From Moritella yayanosii (GTDB taxonomy: Bacteria; Pseudomonadota; Gammaproteobacteria; Enterobacterales; Moritellaceae): a stretch of 64,000 bases of DNA. Below, in pieces: positions 26,300 to 35,534 of this stretch. The translations under genes were made by a program, and so were the position numbers. The notes beneath the pieces are model-generated. The model was not told the DNA's origin. It saw nothing but the letters and a program-made list of their open reading frames with translations, and did no database searches. Location of the stretch: assembly GCF_900465055.1 (NCBI RefSeq), contig NZ_LS483250.1, positions 2,728,001-2,792,000 on the forward strand. The letters run 5' to 3'. Position 1 is the first letter of the stretch, and every line of letters starts with the position of its first letter.

Positions 26300-26325
26300 A
26301 AGTGCTCACACAGATTGCTTGAATA
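26300..26325 (-). other. 5' half of 16S rRNA processing stem (operon 2)
   Basis: Pairs with 24550-24575 across 16S; same sequence as 4645-4670. Confidence 0.8.
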
Positions 26326-26327
26326 AA

Positions 26328-26340
26328 TTGTTAAAGAGCA
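26328..26340 (-). promoter_or_regulatory. boxA antitermination site in 16S leader (operon 2)
   Basis: Minus strand TGCTCTTTAACAA, exact rRNA boxA. Confidence 0.85.
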
Positions 26341-26376
26341 TTGACATCAACGCTTCGCGTCTCAGTCAGGCTGCGT

Positions 26377-26404
26377 ATTATACGGCAGCCAATTTTGAAG
26401 TCAA
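26377..26404 (-). promoter_or_regulatory. rrn operon 2 promoter P2
   Basis: Minus strand TTGACT (26399-26404), 16-base spacer, perfect TATAAT (26377-26382). Compared with operon 1 P2 (TAGAAT) it has the stronger -10. Confidence 0.75.
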
Positions 26405-26501
26405 GTATATATTTCAACTTTCTTTCAAGAAGTTTAAAGCGAAACATCCGGTCCCCTTAAACACCTTTACTTAGCGGCTGTTGCCGTGTCAGTGAGGTCG
26501 C

Positions 26502-26529
26502 ATTATAGAGATTTTGACTTGGTTGGCAA
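26502..26529 (-). promoter_or_regulatory. rrn operon 2 promoter P1
   Basis: Minus strand TTGCCA (26524-26529), 16-base spacer, TATAAT (26502-26507), then GC-rich discriminator GCGACCTC and ACTGACACGG. Core elements and downstream motif equal those of operon 1, while the spacer sequence differs. Confidence 0.85.
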
Positions 26530-26619
26530 GTTTTATATGTCGTATTAACTCATAATGGTTGGAGTGTATGATAATCACGCACACAGAGTGCATTAAGTGT
26601 CGGATAACAAAACCAACGT

Positions 26620-26654
26620 AAAAAAAAGGTGATTATTCATACAATAATCACCTT
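26620..26654 (-). terminator. Intrinsic terminator of the YheO-like gene
   Basis: On the minus strand AAGGTGATTATT, a 5-base loop and AATAATCACCTT make a 12-bp perfect stem followed by a run of T. It separates the regulator gene from the rRNA P1 region. Confidence 0.9.
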
Positions 26655-26707
26655 CTACAACTCGTATATACATCTTCTTATATAGATAATCTAAATGTAT
26701 GGCTTAT

Positions 26708-27418
26708 TTACAGCTCGGCTTCATCAGACTTTATTTGGCGTATATATAAGTACACAGTATGTTTTGAAATATTAAGTTTATCAGCAACCATATTGATCGC
26801 ATCTTTAATATCAAAAATACCTTGCTGATGTAGTGATATAACGATGTGCTTATTTTTAGCATTATTCGCGATATCAGTACGATTGTTAATATCAGTAATT
26901 GTTTCTTCTACAGAGCGGTCAACCAACTCTTCGACTGTTGTCGCAAAGTTCTCAGAAGATAGTTCAGTTTCTCTTGCTTCAGGCGTAGGTAACAGTTCCT
27001 GAACAAAATCAATAAACGATGCACCAATATTAATGTTAATACAAATTAAGCCAATTGTTCTTTCTGAACGGTTTTTGATTGCGATCGTCATAGAACGCAT
27101 CATGTGGCCATCTTTCGTCTGCGTAAAGTATGCCTTAGAACATTGCTTATTTTGTGCAGATATATCTTGTAGCATCTTAAGTGCTAAGTTAGTAATAGGT
27201 GAACCTTCAACACGACCTGTATTAAAACCATTTTCAATCTTAATAACAGAACGATCTACACTTTCTAATGAGTGTAGGATCACTTCACATTGCTTACCAA
27301 ATAAAGCAGCAATACCTTCGATAACACCATCATATGATCTTAAAAGACGATGATCTTCATCTGTAAACGTATATGAATTTGTCAATTCATTCTCAATACT
27401 ATCTAGTTCAAGTAGCAC
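26708..27418 (-). CDS. YheO-like PAS/HTH transcriptional regulator
   Basis: This 236-residue protein has the YheO architecture: an N-terminal PAS-like domain (about 20-140, with LLRSYDGVIEGIAALFGKQCEVILHSLE) and a C-terminal HTH (about 185-230, ADKLNISKHTVYLYIRQIK). In E. coli yheO sits beside tusDCB-fkpA; that context is absent here. Ligand and targets are unknown. It is a monocistronic unit with its own strong terminator. Confidence 0.82.
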   Translation of the reverse strand: MLLELDSIENELTNSYTFTDEDHRLLRSYDGVIEGIAALFGKQCEVILHSLESVDRSVIKIENGFNTGRVEGSPITNLALKMLQDISAQNKQCSKAYFTQTKDGHMMRSMTIAIKNRSERTIGLICININIGASFIDFVQELLPTPEARETELSSENFATTVEELVDRSVEETITDINNRTDIANNAKNKHIVISLHQQGIFDIKDAINMVADKLNISKHTVYLYIRQIKSDEAEL

Positions 27419-27561
27419 AACTATCCCTCGTCTATAGTTAGGCCCATTTGGGTCGCCAAGTTAGCATAGCTAAACATTAAAAACCTTGAGCCCGATTCCA
27501 TATATTATATTAAAATAAAATATTCACCCGATATTAACAACTACCTAGCAAACAAAATGAG

Positions 27562-28326
27562 TTATTTCATTGCTTGCTTTATATAAACATCAAAGCGATT
27601 TTTCTTTGTTTCAATCGCCATGCTAGGTTTTGCATTTGCGATATATTCAGCATAATCGGGGCGTTTAACAACAACACGCTTCGTTGCAACACGCATTGCC
27701 GGTTCAAACAAACCATCTGCATCTAAATCTGCGCCAACTAATGATTGAAATACGCGCATTTCTTTTTTCACCAACGCTGATTTCTTCTTATGTGGGTACA
27801 TAGGATCAAGGTAAACCACATCCGGAGAAAAGCCCAAGCCTTCTAGCTCAGATAAACTGGATGCAAACACCAGTTTTAATCGTGTGGCAATCCAACTACC
27901 GATCTCTTTATCTTGCTCTGCTCGCTTCAAGCCATCTTCAAGTAATGCCGCAACGATAGGTGAACGTTCCAACATCGTCACATTACAGCCTAAAGATGCT
28001 AGTACAAATGCATCACGTCCTAAACCGGCGGTGCCATCAAGTACTGACGGTGTAACGCCTAATTTTAAACCCACCGCTTTTGCAATTGCTTGTCCCTTAC
28101 CACCACCGTATTTACGACGATGATTCACGGCGCCACCAGCAAAATCAACATACACAGCGCCTAACTTTGGCTCATCAAGTTTAAATAACTCAAGACCCTT
28201 ATCCGAATATACCAGTTGGAATTGAGCATCTGCCACAGGTTCAAGAGAAAAACCCCACTGTTTAGCAAGTCCTGCAATGTGGTCAGAAAAGAGTGGAACT
28301 GTTGTGATTATTTGTATGCTGTTCAT
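27562..28326 (-). CDS. rsmJ: 16S rRNA (guanine1516-N2)-methyltransferase RsmJ
   Basis: RsmJ methylates G1516 of 16S rRNA using S-adenosylmethionine. The 254-residue protein has the SAM-binding motif [18 protein letters not shown] (near 100), and the target-site motif [18 protein letters not shown] (near 173-190), both typical of RsmJ (YhiQ). In E. coli rsmJ directly follows prlC. Here a large c-di-GMP signalling gene lies between them in the same direction, 112 bases upstream. Confidence 0.93.
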   Translation of the reverse strand: MNSIQIITTVPLFSDHIAGLAKQWGFSLEPVADAQFQLVYSDKGLELFKLDEPKLGAVYVDFAGGAVNHRRKYGGGKGQAIAKAVGLKLGVTPSVLDGTAGLGRDAFVLASLGCNVTMLERSPIVAALLEDGLKRAEQDKEIGSWIATRLKLVFASSLSELEGLGFSPDVVYLDPMYPHKKKSALVKKEMRVFQSLVGADLDADGLFEPAMRVATKRVVVKRPDYAEYIANAKPSMAIETKKNRFDVYIKQAMK

Positions 28327-28438
28327 GGTGACCTGATAAGATTAGATTTAATTATGCGGGTTAGAATGCCTATATTAGCAAGAAATTCGAATACAACCTA
28401 AATTCAGTTGATGATAAAATGAAGATAGTGAAGGTTAT

Positions 28439-31423
28439 TCAAAAAACGCTTTTATTTTGAGTGATAAACTCGAGTAACTCATGCAGTGGAATAGGACGAC
28501 ACAATAGAAAGCCTTGTGAATAGTCACTTTTTTTTTCTCGTAAATAACTTAATTGCGCTTGTGTTTCAACGCCCTCTGTGACGACTTTCATCCCGAGATT
28601 ATGCACCATAGTAATGATGCCATCTAACAATACGTTATCTTGTTGGTTCTCCGGAATGTTCATTATAAAACTACGATCAATTTTAACAATATCTGCAGGC
28701 AAACTACGGAGATAATTTAATGATGAATAACCGGTACCAAAATCATCGATCGCGATTTTTACACCCGCTTGTTTTAACGCATTAATACGCTGCATATACT
28801 GACCGTCCATGTCCATCAATAAACTTTCGGTGATCTCCATGGTTACCGAACTATAAGGCAGATTATGTGACGATATCACCTTCAACCATTCTGACGCTTG
28901 CATATCAATCGTCTTAAATTCCAGGCTTGAACGATTAATACTCATTTCCATATACGGAAAACCTGCTTCATGCAATATTTTCAGATCGCAGCATGCTTGA
29001 TCGAGTACATATTCACCCAAGCTCTGGATAAGTCCGCCCTCTTCAGCAAGCGGAATAAACTCAACAGGTGAAATAAAACCTCTATCCTGATGCTGCCAAC
29101 GTACTAAAGCTTCTAGTTTATCTATTTTACCCGTAACGTTATCAACAATAGGTTGATAGTAAACGTCAAGACTACCGCGTTTTATTGCGTCAGCTAATTC
29201 GACAACGGTTTGATGTTTAAGGATCGCAGCATCACTTAACGCCTGTGTGAAAGTGACACATTGATTACGACCTTTACGCTTGGCTTCAAATATTGCTTGT
29301 TCTGCACTTTGCATTAATGCTTCTACCGATACCCCATCTTCTGGATACATAGTAATACCGACCGATGCTGTCACATAACGCTGTTGATTTGAGAGTTGAT
29401 AAGCTTGCGAAAATACACCCTGTAACTGTTTTGCATAAACTTCTGCTTGGCGCTTATTAACCACATCGGGGATGATGAAGGCGAATTGATCACCATCAAT
29501 ACGGGCAAGAAAATCACTATCTCTACTGCGGTATTTTAGTCGTTCCGTCGTCTCTTTCAATAAGCGATCACCGGCCATGAAATCTTCTGAATTATTTATT
29601 GATTTGAAGTCATCAAGATCAATGTAAATGATGGCAAATTTTTGCTCATGTTTAGCTGACTTATCGATAATATGTCGCAGCTCAGAACTAAAATATTGGC
29701 GATTAGGTAAACCGGTCAGTGGATCAAAGTTAGACTGGGTAATAATCTGTTGTTCTGTTTTCTTATCTTCGGTCACATCACTAAAAACGGCAAAGAAATA
29801 TTTAAGTTTATCGCCTTCTTTAATACTCGACAGCGTCACTTGTTGCGCAAATATTTCACCAGCACGGTTGCGACTCCAAATAACACCTTTCCATTCATTG
29901 TGCTCTAGCAATGCTTCGGCTATATCATGATAGAACTGTTCATCATGGACACCTGATCGTAATAAATTATGCGTACGCCCTATCGCATCTTCGGCGCTAT
30001 AACCTGTAATAGTTTCAAACGCCGGATTAACATCAATAATTTTTTCATTGGCATCACACAACATAATGCCTTCAGCACTGTGTCTGTATACACTTTCAAT
30101 AATAGACAGACGTTGCCGATTATCTTGTTCTTCAGTGAGATCTTGAATTGTATTCATAAAATACTGAATGTTATTAGCATCATCCCTTATCGCTGTCACC
30201 GTTAACTTCGTCCATAATATACTGCCATCACGATGACGATAGCGTGTCTTAAGGGTAAAATTATTACGCTTATTGGCATATATTTCTTGATAGTACTCTT
30301 CAAACTGCTCTTTATCTTCATCAAAATATAAGTGTAAGCTACTGGTATTTAAGATACCTTGCTCACGTAAACGATAAAAATCTTCTAATTCGTAACCAAA
30401 CATTTTACATGCTTGTTTATTTACCCATTTAATTTCACGATTAGCATTAAGTTTAATTAACCCGACAGGTGTTGTGGCTAAAACAGTTTCAAGAATACGC
30501 TCTTGCGCTGATGCTTTTTTCTTGGTTAATTCTTCAGCTGTAATATCCTTACTGATGCAATCAAGGCGATACACTTTCCCCCTTTCATCGGTAATTGGAT
30601 AGATATCACTTTGGATACGCTTGGAATTTCCCTTTAATGTGGTGATATTAAAAATACTGCGTATCGAGGTTGTTGAGTTGGATATCATCGCCGATTGAAA
30701 ATCACGTAATACACCAGGTTGATCAAACTTATCAACCAAGGCTAATAACGCATCAAATTGATTAATCTCTTTGACGTTATCAGTTTCAATGATATTCGCC
30801 ACAGAGTCCGAGCATTCTAATCTATCTTGCTCTAGGAAATAGCTCCAACTGCTTAATCGACCTTTGGCTATATTGTCTTCCAACCACAAGGTATACGCAC
30901 TCCACTCCGCTGGCATATCGGGAGTAATAGCCGTTATAGGTAACATGTTAATTTGTTTAGGTTGGAGTTCTCTTTCTAAAAAACCAGAAACTAATCGGAT
31001 TAAATTTAATTCGAGTTTATGTTTAGACAATTTACGAGGGAAAAATGCAGATAAAATACCGATAGGTCTTCCGCATGAATCATTAAGGCGGATGCCTAAA
31101 TAAGCTTCGGCATGCCATTCTTGTAATTGCGTTTGTTCTGGAAATCGAGATACTAAATCTTGCTCATATTCAGCATAGCCATGATTATAAGCGGCAAAAC
31201 AAGGCATGGATTTAAAGTCGATAACAACATCAGCATCAAAGACACCTTGTTGTAGACAAGACAAAATAGATAAGTCAAAAGTTTGAGGACAAACAGTCGC
31301 GACATAAATAGTATCAATACGCAGTAATGATGCTAAATTAGTCAGAAACAAATCAAGATAATTAGCTTCCAATAATTGCGTCGTATCAATGTTTATATCA
31401 CTAAGTGTAAGAATTTCAACCAT
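28439..31423 (-). CDS. GAF/PAS-GGDEF-EAL cyclic-di-GMP signalling protein, degenerate GGDEF
   Basis: This 994-residue protein has no membrane segment. Order: GAF-like sensor (about 1-155), three PAS/PAC domains (about 170-300, 315-435, 440-555), GGDEF (about 560-730) and EAL (about 740-990). The GGDEF site reads Asp643-Gly-Asp-Gln-Phe, losing the first Gly and the Glu, so cyclase activity is doubtful; the inhibitory site RxxD (RDSD) five residues before it is kept. The EAL domain keeps EALVRW (E771), MEITES, DDFGTGYSS, KIDRSF and EGVET, so it should be a c-di-GMP phosphodiesterase. It lies between prlC and rsmJ. Confidence 0.92.
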   Translation of the reverse strand: MVEILTLSDINIDTTQLLEANYLDLFLTNLASLLRIDTIYVATVCPQTFDLSILSCLQQGVFDADVVIDFKSMPCFAAYNHGYAEYEQDLVSRFPEQTQLQEWHAEAYLGIRLNDSCGRPIGILSAFFPRKLSKHKLELNLIRLVSGFLERELQPKQINMLPITAITPDMPAEWSAYTLWLEDNIAKGRLSSWSYFLEQDRLECSDSVANIIETDNVKEINQFDALLALVDKFDQPGVLRDFQSAMISNSTTSIRSIFNITTLKGNSKRIQSDIYPITDERGKVYRLDCISKDITAEELTKKKASAQERILETVLATTPVGLIKLNANREIKWVNKQACKMFGYELEDFYRLREQGILNTSSLHLYFDEDKEQFEEYYQEIYANKRNNFTLKTRYRHRDGSILWTKLTVTAIRDDANNIQYFMNTIQDLTEEQDNRQRLSIIESVYRHSAEGIMLCDANEKIIDVNPAFETITGYSAEDAIGRTHNLLRSGVHDEQFYHDIAEALLEHNEWKGVIWSRNRAGEIFAQQVTLSSIKEGDKLKYFFAVFSDVTEDKKTEQQIITQSNFDPLTGLPNRQYFSSELRHIIDKSAKHEQKFAIIYIDLDDFKSINNSEDFMAGDRLLKETTERLKYRSRDSDFLARIDGDQFAFIIPDVVNKRQAEVYAKQLQGVFSQAYQLSNQQRYVTASVGITMYPEDGVSVEALMQSAEQAIFEAKRKGRNQCVTFTQALSDAAILKHQTVVELADAIKRGSLDVYYQPIVDNVTGKIDKLEALVRWQHQDRGFISPVEFIPLAEEGGLIQSLGEYVLDQACCDLKILHEAGFPYMEMSINRSSLEFKTIDMQASEWLKVISSHNLPYSSVTMEITESLLMDMDGQYMQRINALKQAGVKIAIDDFGTGYSSLNYLRSLPADIVKIDRSFIMNIPENQQDNVLLDGIITMVHNLGMKVVTEGVETQAQLSYLREKKSDYSQGFLLCRPIPLHELLEFITQNKSVF

Positions 31424-31531
31424 ACATCCTTGTCCAAGAATTCGATTAGTTTAGCTGCAATAGATTGATATCCGTTCAAGTATGACCGTAGCTCATCTAA
31501 AACTATGGTCATACTTTGACACTACAAAGAA

Positions 31532-31572
31532 AGTGGTAAATATCACGCCAAGATAATACACAATTTACCACT
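31532..31572 (-). terminator. Possible terminator after prlC
   Basis: AGTGGTAAA (31532-31540) pairs with TTTACCACT (31564-31572); on the minus strand the stem is followed by TTCTTT. The loop is long (23 bases). Another imperfect 14-bp inverted repeat lies at 31478-31516. Together they suggest that prlC and the downstream GGDEF-EAL gene are separate transcription units. Confidence 0.45.
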
Positions 31573-31637
31573 ATTTTAAAATCAAAACCGAACGATAACC
31601 ACTACAACCTATCCGTTATAGCAAGTTATCCATTGCG

Positions 31638-33677
31638 TTAGCGAATGCCAGAATGATTTAATAACGCATACGTGCTTGGTTTACGTCCGCGGAATTTCAC
31701 AAATAATGACATTGGCGTATCGCTGCCGCCACGTTCAAGTACGCAACGCATAAAATCACGACCGGTCTCGGCATTAAAAATACCTTCTTCTTCAAAACGA
31801 GAGAATGCGTCCGCAGATAACACTTCAGCCCATTTATAGCTGTAATAACCGGCGGCATAACCACCAGCAAAAATATGTGAAAAACTATTTTGGAAACGAT
31901 TAAATCCTGGTGCCGATAATACCGATACCTTGTCTCTTACCGAATTTAATACCGATTGAATATTTGCACCTTGCGCGGGGTTATATTCCATGTGCATACG
32001 GAAATCAAATAAACCCAATTCAATTTGACGTAACATGCCCATTGCCGAGTTAAAGTTCTTTGCCGCTAATAGTTTGTCTAACATCGCTTGTGGTAGTGGT
32101 TCATCGGTTTCGTAATGACCAGAAATAAACGCCAGCGCCTCTTCTTGCCAGCACCAGTTTTCCATAAACTGACTTGGTAGTTCAACCGCATCCCAAGGCA
32201 CACCGTTAATACCCGATACCGCAGCTGGGATCACTTTAGTTAACATGTGATGCAAACCATGACCAAATTCATGGAATAACGTAGTCACTTCATTATGGGT
32301 AAATAGCGCAGGTTTATCGCCAACCGGTTTATTAAAGTTACAGGTTAAATAAGCCACCGGTTTTTGTAACTCGCCATCGGCTTTAATACGATGGGTTAGG
32401 CAATCATTCATCCAGGCACCGCCACGCTTATGTTCACGCGCGTACAGATCCAGATAAAAACGACCACGTAACTCGCCCTCGTCATCAAAGATCTCGAAGA
32501 AACGCACATCTTTATGCCAAGACTCTACGCCAAGTTCTTCAATAATATTTAGGCCAAATAAACGCTTAACCACTTCGAACATGCCTTTGACAACGCGATC
32601 TTCAGGAAAATACGGACGTAGTTCTTCATCTGATATTGTATATTTAGCTTGTTTTAACTTTTCAGCATAAAATGTCAGATCCCATGCTTCTAATGTTTTC
32701 GCCATAAAGTTATCTTTGGCAAAATCTTGAATTTCGGCTAATTCAACTTCTGCTTGAGAAAACGATTTATCGGCAAGGTCAGATAAAAATTCAATCACTT
32801 GTGCTGGTGTTTCGGCCATTTTAGTGGCTAATGATTTTTCGGCAAAATGAGCAAAGCCAAGTAACGCGGCAAGTTCATGACGCAGGGCAATAATCTCGTC
32901 CATTATCGCCGAGTTATCCCATTCACCTGCATTTGGACCAACATCCGAGGCTCGAGTACAGAATGCTTCATATACTTCACGGCGCAATTCTCGATTTTCA
33001 GAATACATCATTACTGGTAAGTAGCTTGGGAAATCTAAGGTAAATAAGTAACCTGTTAATGACTTACTTTCTGCCGTTGCTTTCGCGGCTGCTTTTGCAG
33101 ACTCAGGTAAACCGATAAGCAGAGCTTCATCAGTGATCTCTTTCTGCCAACCTAACGTTGCATCCATGACATTATTACTAAATGTTGATGTTAACTGCGA
33201 TAAACGTTTAGTAATTTCACCATAACGCTGTTTGTCATTATCAACTAAATCAATCCCAGATAATCTAAAATCACGCAGTGCATTGGTGATCACTTTTTGC
33301 TGCGCTGTTGATAACGTGGCAAATTCACTGCTGTCATGTAAACACTGATACGCTAAGAATAATTGCTGGTTCTGCCCGACTTTAGTTTGGTATTCAGACA
33401 GTAATGGTAAGCAAGCATCATGCGCTGCACGTAACTCGTCACTGCTCACCACTGCATTCAAGTGGCCAATAGGCGACCAAACACGTCCTAACCGATCATC
33501 ACTTTCTTCTAACGGCGCAACCAAACTCGCCCAAGTGACAGCATCGTCATTGGCCAATACGTCAGCAATAACCGCGTCACAATCGGCAATTGCCTGCGTT
33601 ACTGCAGGCACAATATGCTCGGGTTTAATACTCGCGAATGGGGGTAAACCTGTCATAGTCAAAAGTGGGTTAGTCAT
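31638..33677 (-). CDS. prlC: Oligopeptidase A (M3 zinc metallopeptidase)
   Basis: PrlC degrades short peptides, including cleaved signal peptides, in the cytoplasm. At 679 residues it equals the E. coli enzyme in size. The zinc motif HEFGH is at His469-His473 with a downstream Glu, and MTNPLLTMTGLPPF and the C-terminal FKFRGRKPS-like VKFRGRKPSTYALL are family hallmarks. It is divergent from gor, with 259 bases between them. In E. coli its downstream neighbour is rsmJ; here a c-di-GMP gene intervenes. Confidence 0.95.
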   Translation of the reverse strand: MTNPLLTMTGLPPFASIKPEHIVPAVTQAIADCDAVIADVLANDDAVTWASLVAPLEESDDRLGRVWSPIGHLNAVVSSDELRAAHDACLPLLSEYQTKVGQNQQLFLAYQCLHDSSEFATLSTAQQKVITNALRDFRLSGIDLVDNDKQRYGEITKRLSQLTSTFSNNVMDATLGWQKEITDEALLIGLPESAKAAAKATAESKSLTGYLFTLDFPSYLPVMMYSENRELRREVYEAFCTRASDVGPNAGEWDNSAIMDEIIALRHELAALLGFAHFAEKSLATKMAETPAQVIEFLSDLADKSFSQAEVELAEIQDFAKDNFMAKTLEAWDLTFYAEKLKQAKYTISDEELRPYFPEDRVVKGMFEVVKRLFGLNIIEELGVESWHKDVRFFEIFDDEGELRGRFYLDLYAREHKRGGAWMNDCLTHRIKADGELQKPVAYLTCNFNKPVGDKPALFTHNEVTTLFHEFGHGLHHMLTKVIPAAVSGINGVPWDAVELPSQFMENWCWQEEALAFISGHYETDEPLPQAMLDKLLAAKNFNSAMGMLRQIELGLFDFRMHMEYNPAQGANIQSVLNSVRDKVSVLSAPGFNRFQNSFSHIFAGGYAAGYYSYKWAEVLSADAFSRFEEEGIFNAETGRDFMRCVLERGGSDTPMSLFVKFRGRKPSTYALLNHSGIR

Positions 33678-33936
33678 AGAGTCATCCTATTTATAATGAT
33701 ATTAATTAGTTAATGCGGCTATAAAATGATAATTTCAAGTATAGCGAGTAAATATCGAGAAACGCTTTACGCGTAACATTTTGCATTGATAGGTAAAAGT
33801 AATGGCCGTGAATGGCTTTACCTACTAATAATATCTGTCAATTCAGTTTAAACTGTGTAATTAACTTTATTACAAAACAAGGTGATGAACTTAGTCATAT
33901 AATAAGTTCATCTTCTCAATTAAGGACTATAAGAAT

Positions 33937-35292
33937 ATGTCACAGCATTTTGATTATATTGCCATTGGTGGTGGTAGCGGCGGTATTGCATCTGCAAACA
34001 GAGCTGCAATGCACGGTAAAAAAGTTGCCATCATCGAAGCCAAGGCACTGGGTGGAACTTGTGTTAATGTTGGTTGCGTACCGAAAAAAGTGATGTGGCA
34101 TGGCGCACAAATCGCAGAAGCGATGCACCTATATGCAAAAGATTATGGCTTTGATGTTGAAAATAAAGGCCTTGATTGGGGTAAATTAGTTGCGGCTCGT
34201 GAAGCTTATATTGGCCGTATTCACACCTCTTATGACAACGTACTGGGCAATAACAAAGTCACGGTGATCAAAGGTTTTGCGACCTTCGTAAACAAAAACA
34301 CAGTAAGCGTGAATGGCGAATTTTATACCGCTGACCATATCTTGATCGCAACTGGTGGCGCTCCCACTATCCCTAATGTACCAGGCGCTGAGCACGGTAT
34401 TGATTCTAATGGTTTCTTTGAATTAACCCAGCAACCAAAACGCGTTGCGGTTATCGGTGCCGGTTATATTGCGGTTGAACTCGCCGGTGTATTACACGGA
34501 CTCGGCAGCGAAACACATTTATTTGTGCGTAAAGAATCGCCATTGCGTAGTTTCGATCCCATTTTGATTGATACGTTGGTTGAGGTAATGAACACCTCAG
34601 GTCTAAAATTACATACCAATTCAGTACCAAAAAAAGTCGTGAAAGAAGCCGATGGTTCAATCACCTTACATCTTGAAAATGGTGAGTCACAAAATGTTGA
34701 TACTCTAATCTGGGCTATCGGTCGCCATCCATCAACAGACAAGATCAACCTTGCTGTAACGGGCGTTGAAACCGATGACCGTGGTTACATCAAAGTAGAT
34801 GAATACCAAAACACCAATGTTGATGGTATCTACTGTGTGGGTGACATCATGGCCGGTGGTGTTGAGCTAACACCAGTAGCGGTAAAAGCAGGACGTCAAT
34901 TATCTGAACGCCTGTTCAACGGTAAAACTACCGCGAAAATGGATTACAACCTGATCCCTACCGTGGTATTTAGTCACCCTCCAATTGGTACTATTGGTTT
35001 AACAGAAGCAGAAGCAATTGCCCAGTACGGCGAAGACAACGTAAAAGTATACCAATCTGGTTTTACTGCTATGTATACCGCAATTACTTCAAACCGCCAG
35101 CCTTGTAAAATGAAATTGGTGTGTGCGGGTGAAGAAGAAACTGTTGTGGGCCTACACGGTATTGGCTTTGCTGCTGACGAAATGATCCAAGGTTTTGGTG
35201 TAGCGATGAAGATGGGCGCAACCAAAGCAGATTTCGATAGCGTAGTTGCCATCCACCCGACTGGCTCAGAAGAATTCGTCACCATGCGCTAG
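33937..35292 (+). CDS. gor: Glutathione-disulfide reductase
   Basis: This flavoenzyme reduces oxidised glutathione with NADPH in the cytoplasm. Its 451 residues show the FAD motif [14 protein letters not shown] at the N-terminus, the redox pair Cys42-Cys47 (GGTCVNVGC), the NADPH-binding Rossmann motif [19 protein letters not shown], the second FAD motif YCVGDI, and the C-terminal catalytic HPTGSEE. AAGGA precedes the ATG. It is transcribed away from prlC, as in E. coli where gor, prlC and rsmJ are neighbours. Confidence 0.96.
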   Translation: MSQHFDYIAIGGGSGGIASANRAAMHGKKVAIIEAKALGGTCVNVGCVPKKVMWHGAQIAEAMHLYAKDYGFDVENKGLDWGKLVAAREAYIGRIHTSYDNVLGNNKVTVIKGFATFVNKNTVSVNGEFYTADHILIATGGAPTIPNVPGAEHGIDSNGFFELTQQPKRVAVIGAGYIAVELAGVLHGLGSETHLFVRKESPLRSFDPILIDTLVEVMNTSGLKLHTNSVPKKVVKEADGSITLHLENGESQNVDTLIWAIGRHPSTDKINLAVTGVETDDRGYIKVDEYQNTNVDGIYCVGDIMAGGVELTPVAVKAGRQLSERLFNGKTTAKMDYNLIPTVVFSHPPIGTIGLTEAEAIAQYGEDNVKVYQSGFTAMYTAITSNRQPCKMKLVCAGEEETVVGLHGIGFAADEMIQGFGVAMKMGATKADFDSVVAIHPTGSEEFVTMR

Positions 35293-35307
35293 ATCTAACT
35301 CGCATTC

Positions 35308-35336
35308 TGGTGTGCATATAATTGCTATGCACACCA
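35308..35336 (+). terminator. Inverted repeat after gor (possible terminator)
   Basis: TGGTGTGCATA and TATGCACACCA form an 11-bp perfect stem with a 7-base loop, 15 bases after the gor stop. There is no T tract, so it may be a weak terminator or a 3' stability element. Confidence 0.5.
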
Positions 35337-35534
35337 ATTCCCCCGCTTTAATATCCAACTATATCCCCCACTCTCGCTATCAAGATCACGAAACAACGCG
35401 TCATTGTTAAATTCACACACAAAATACTTAACATTCCTTCAACAACTAGATATATTACTCATGCGTTAGCATTAGTCATTGAACCATACTTCGCAGGCTA
35501 ATTATTCTCTCACCATATTGATAAGGATATTTTT

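Larger units (their letters stand above)
26142..26707 (-). other. rRNA operon 2 leader and promoter region (no gene)
   Basis: This 566-base stretch carries the 16S leader, boxA, promoters P2 and P1, AT-rich sequence upstream of P1 in the place of UP/Fis sites, and the terminator of the upstream YheO-like gene (26620-26654). No gene is seen. Confidence 0.8.
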
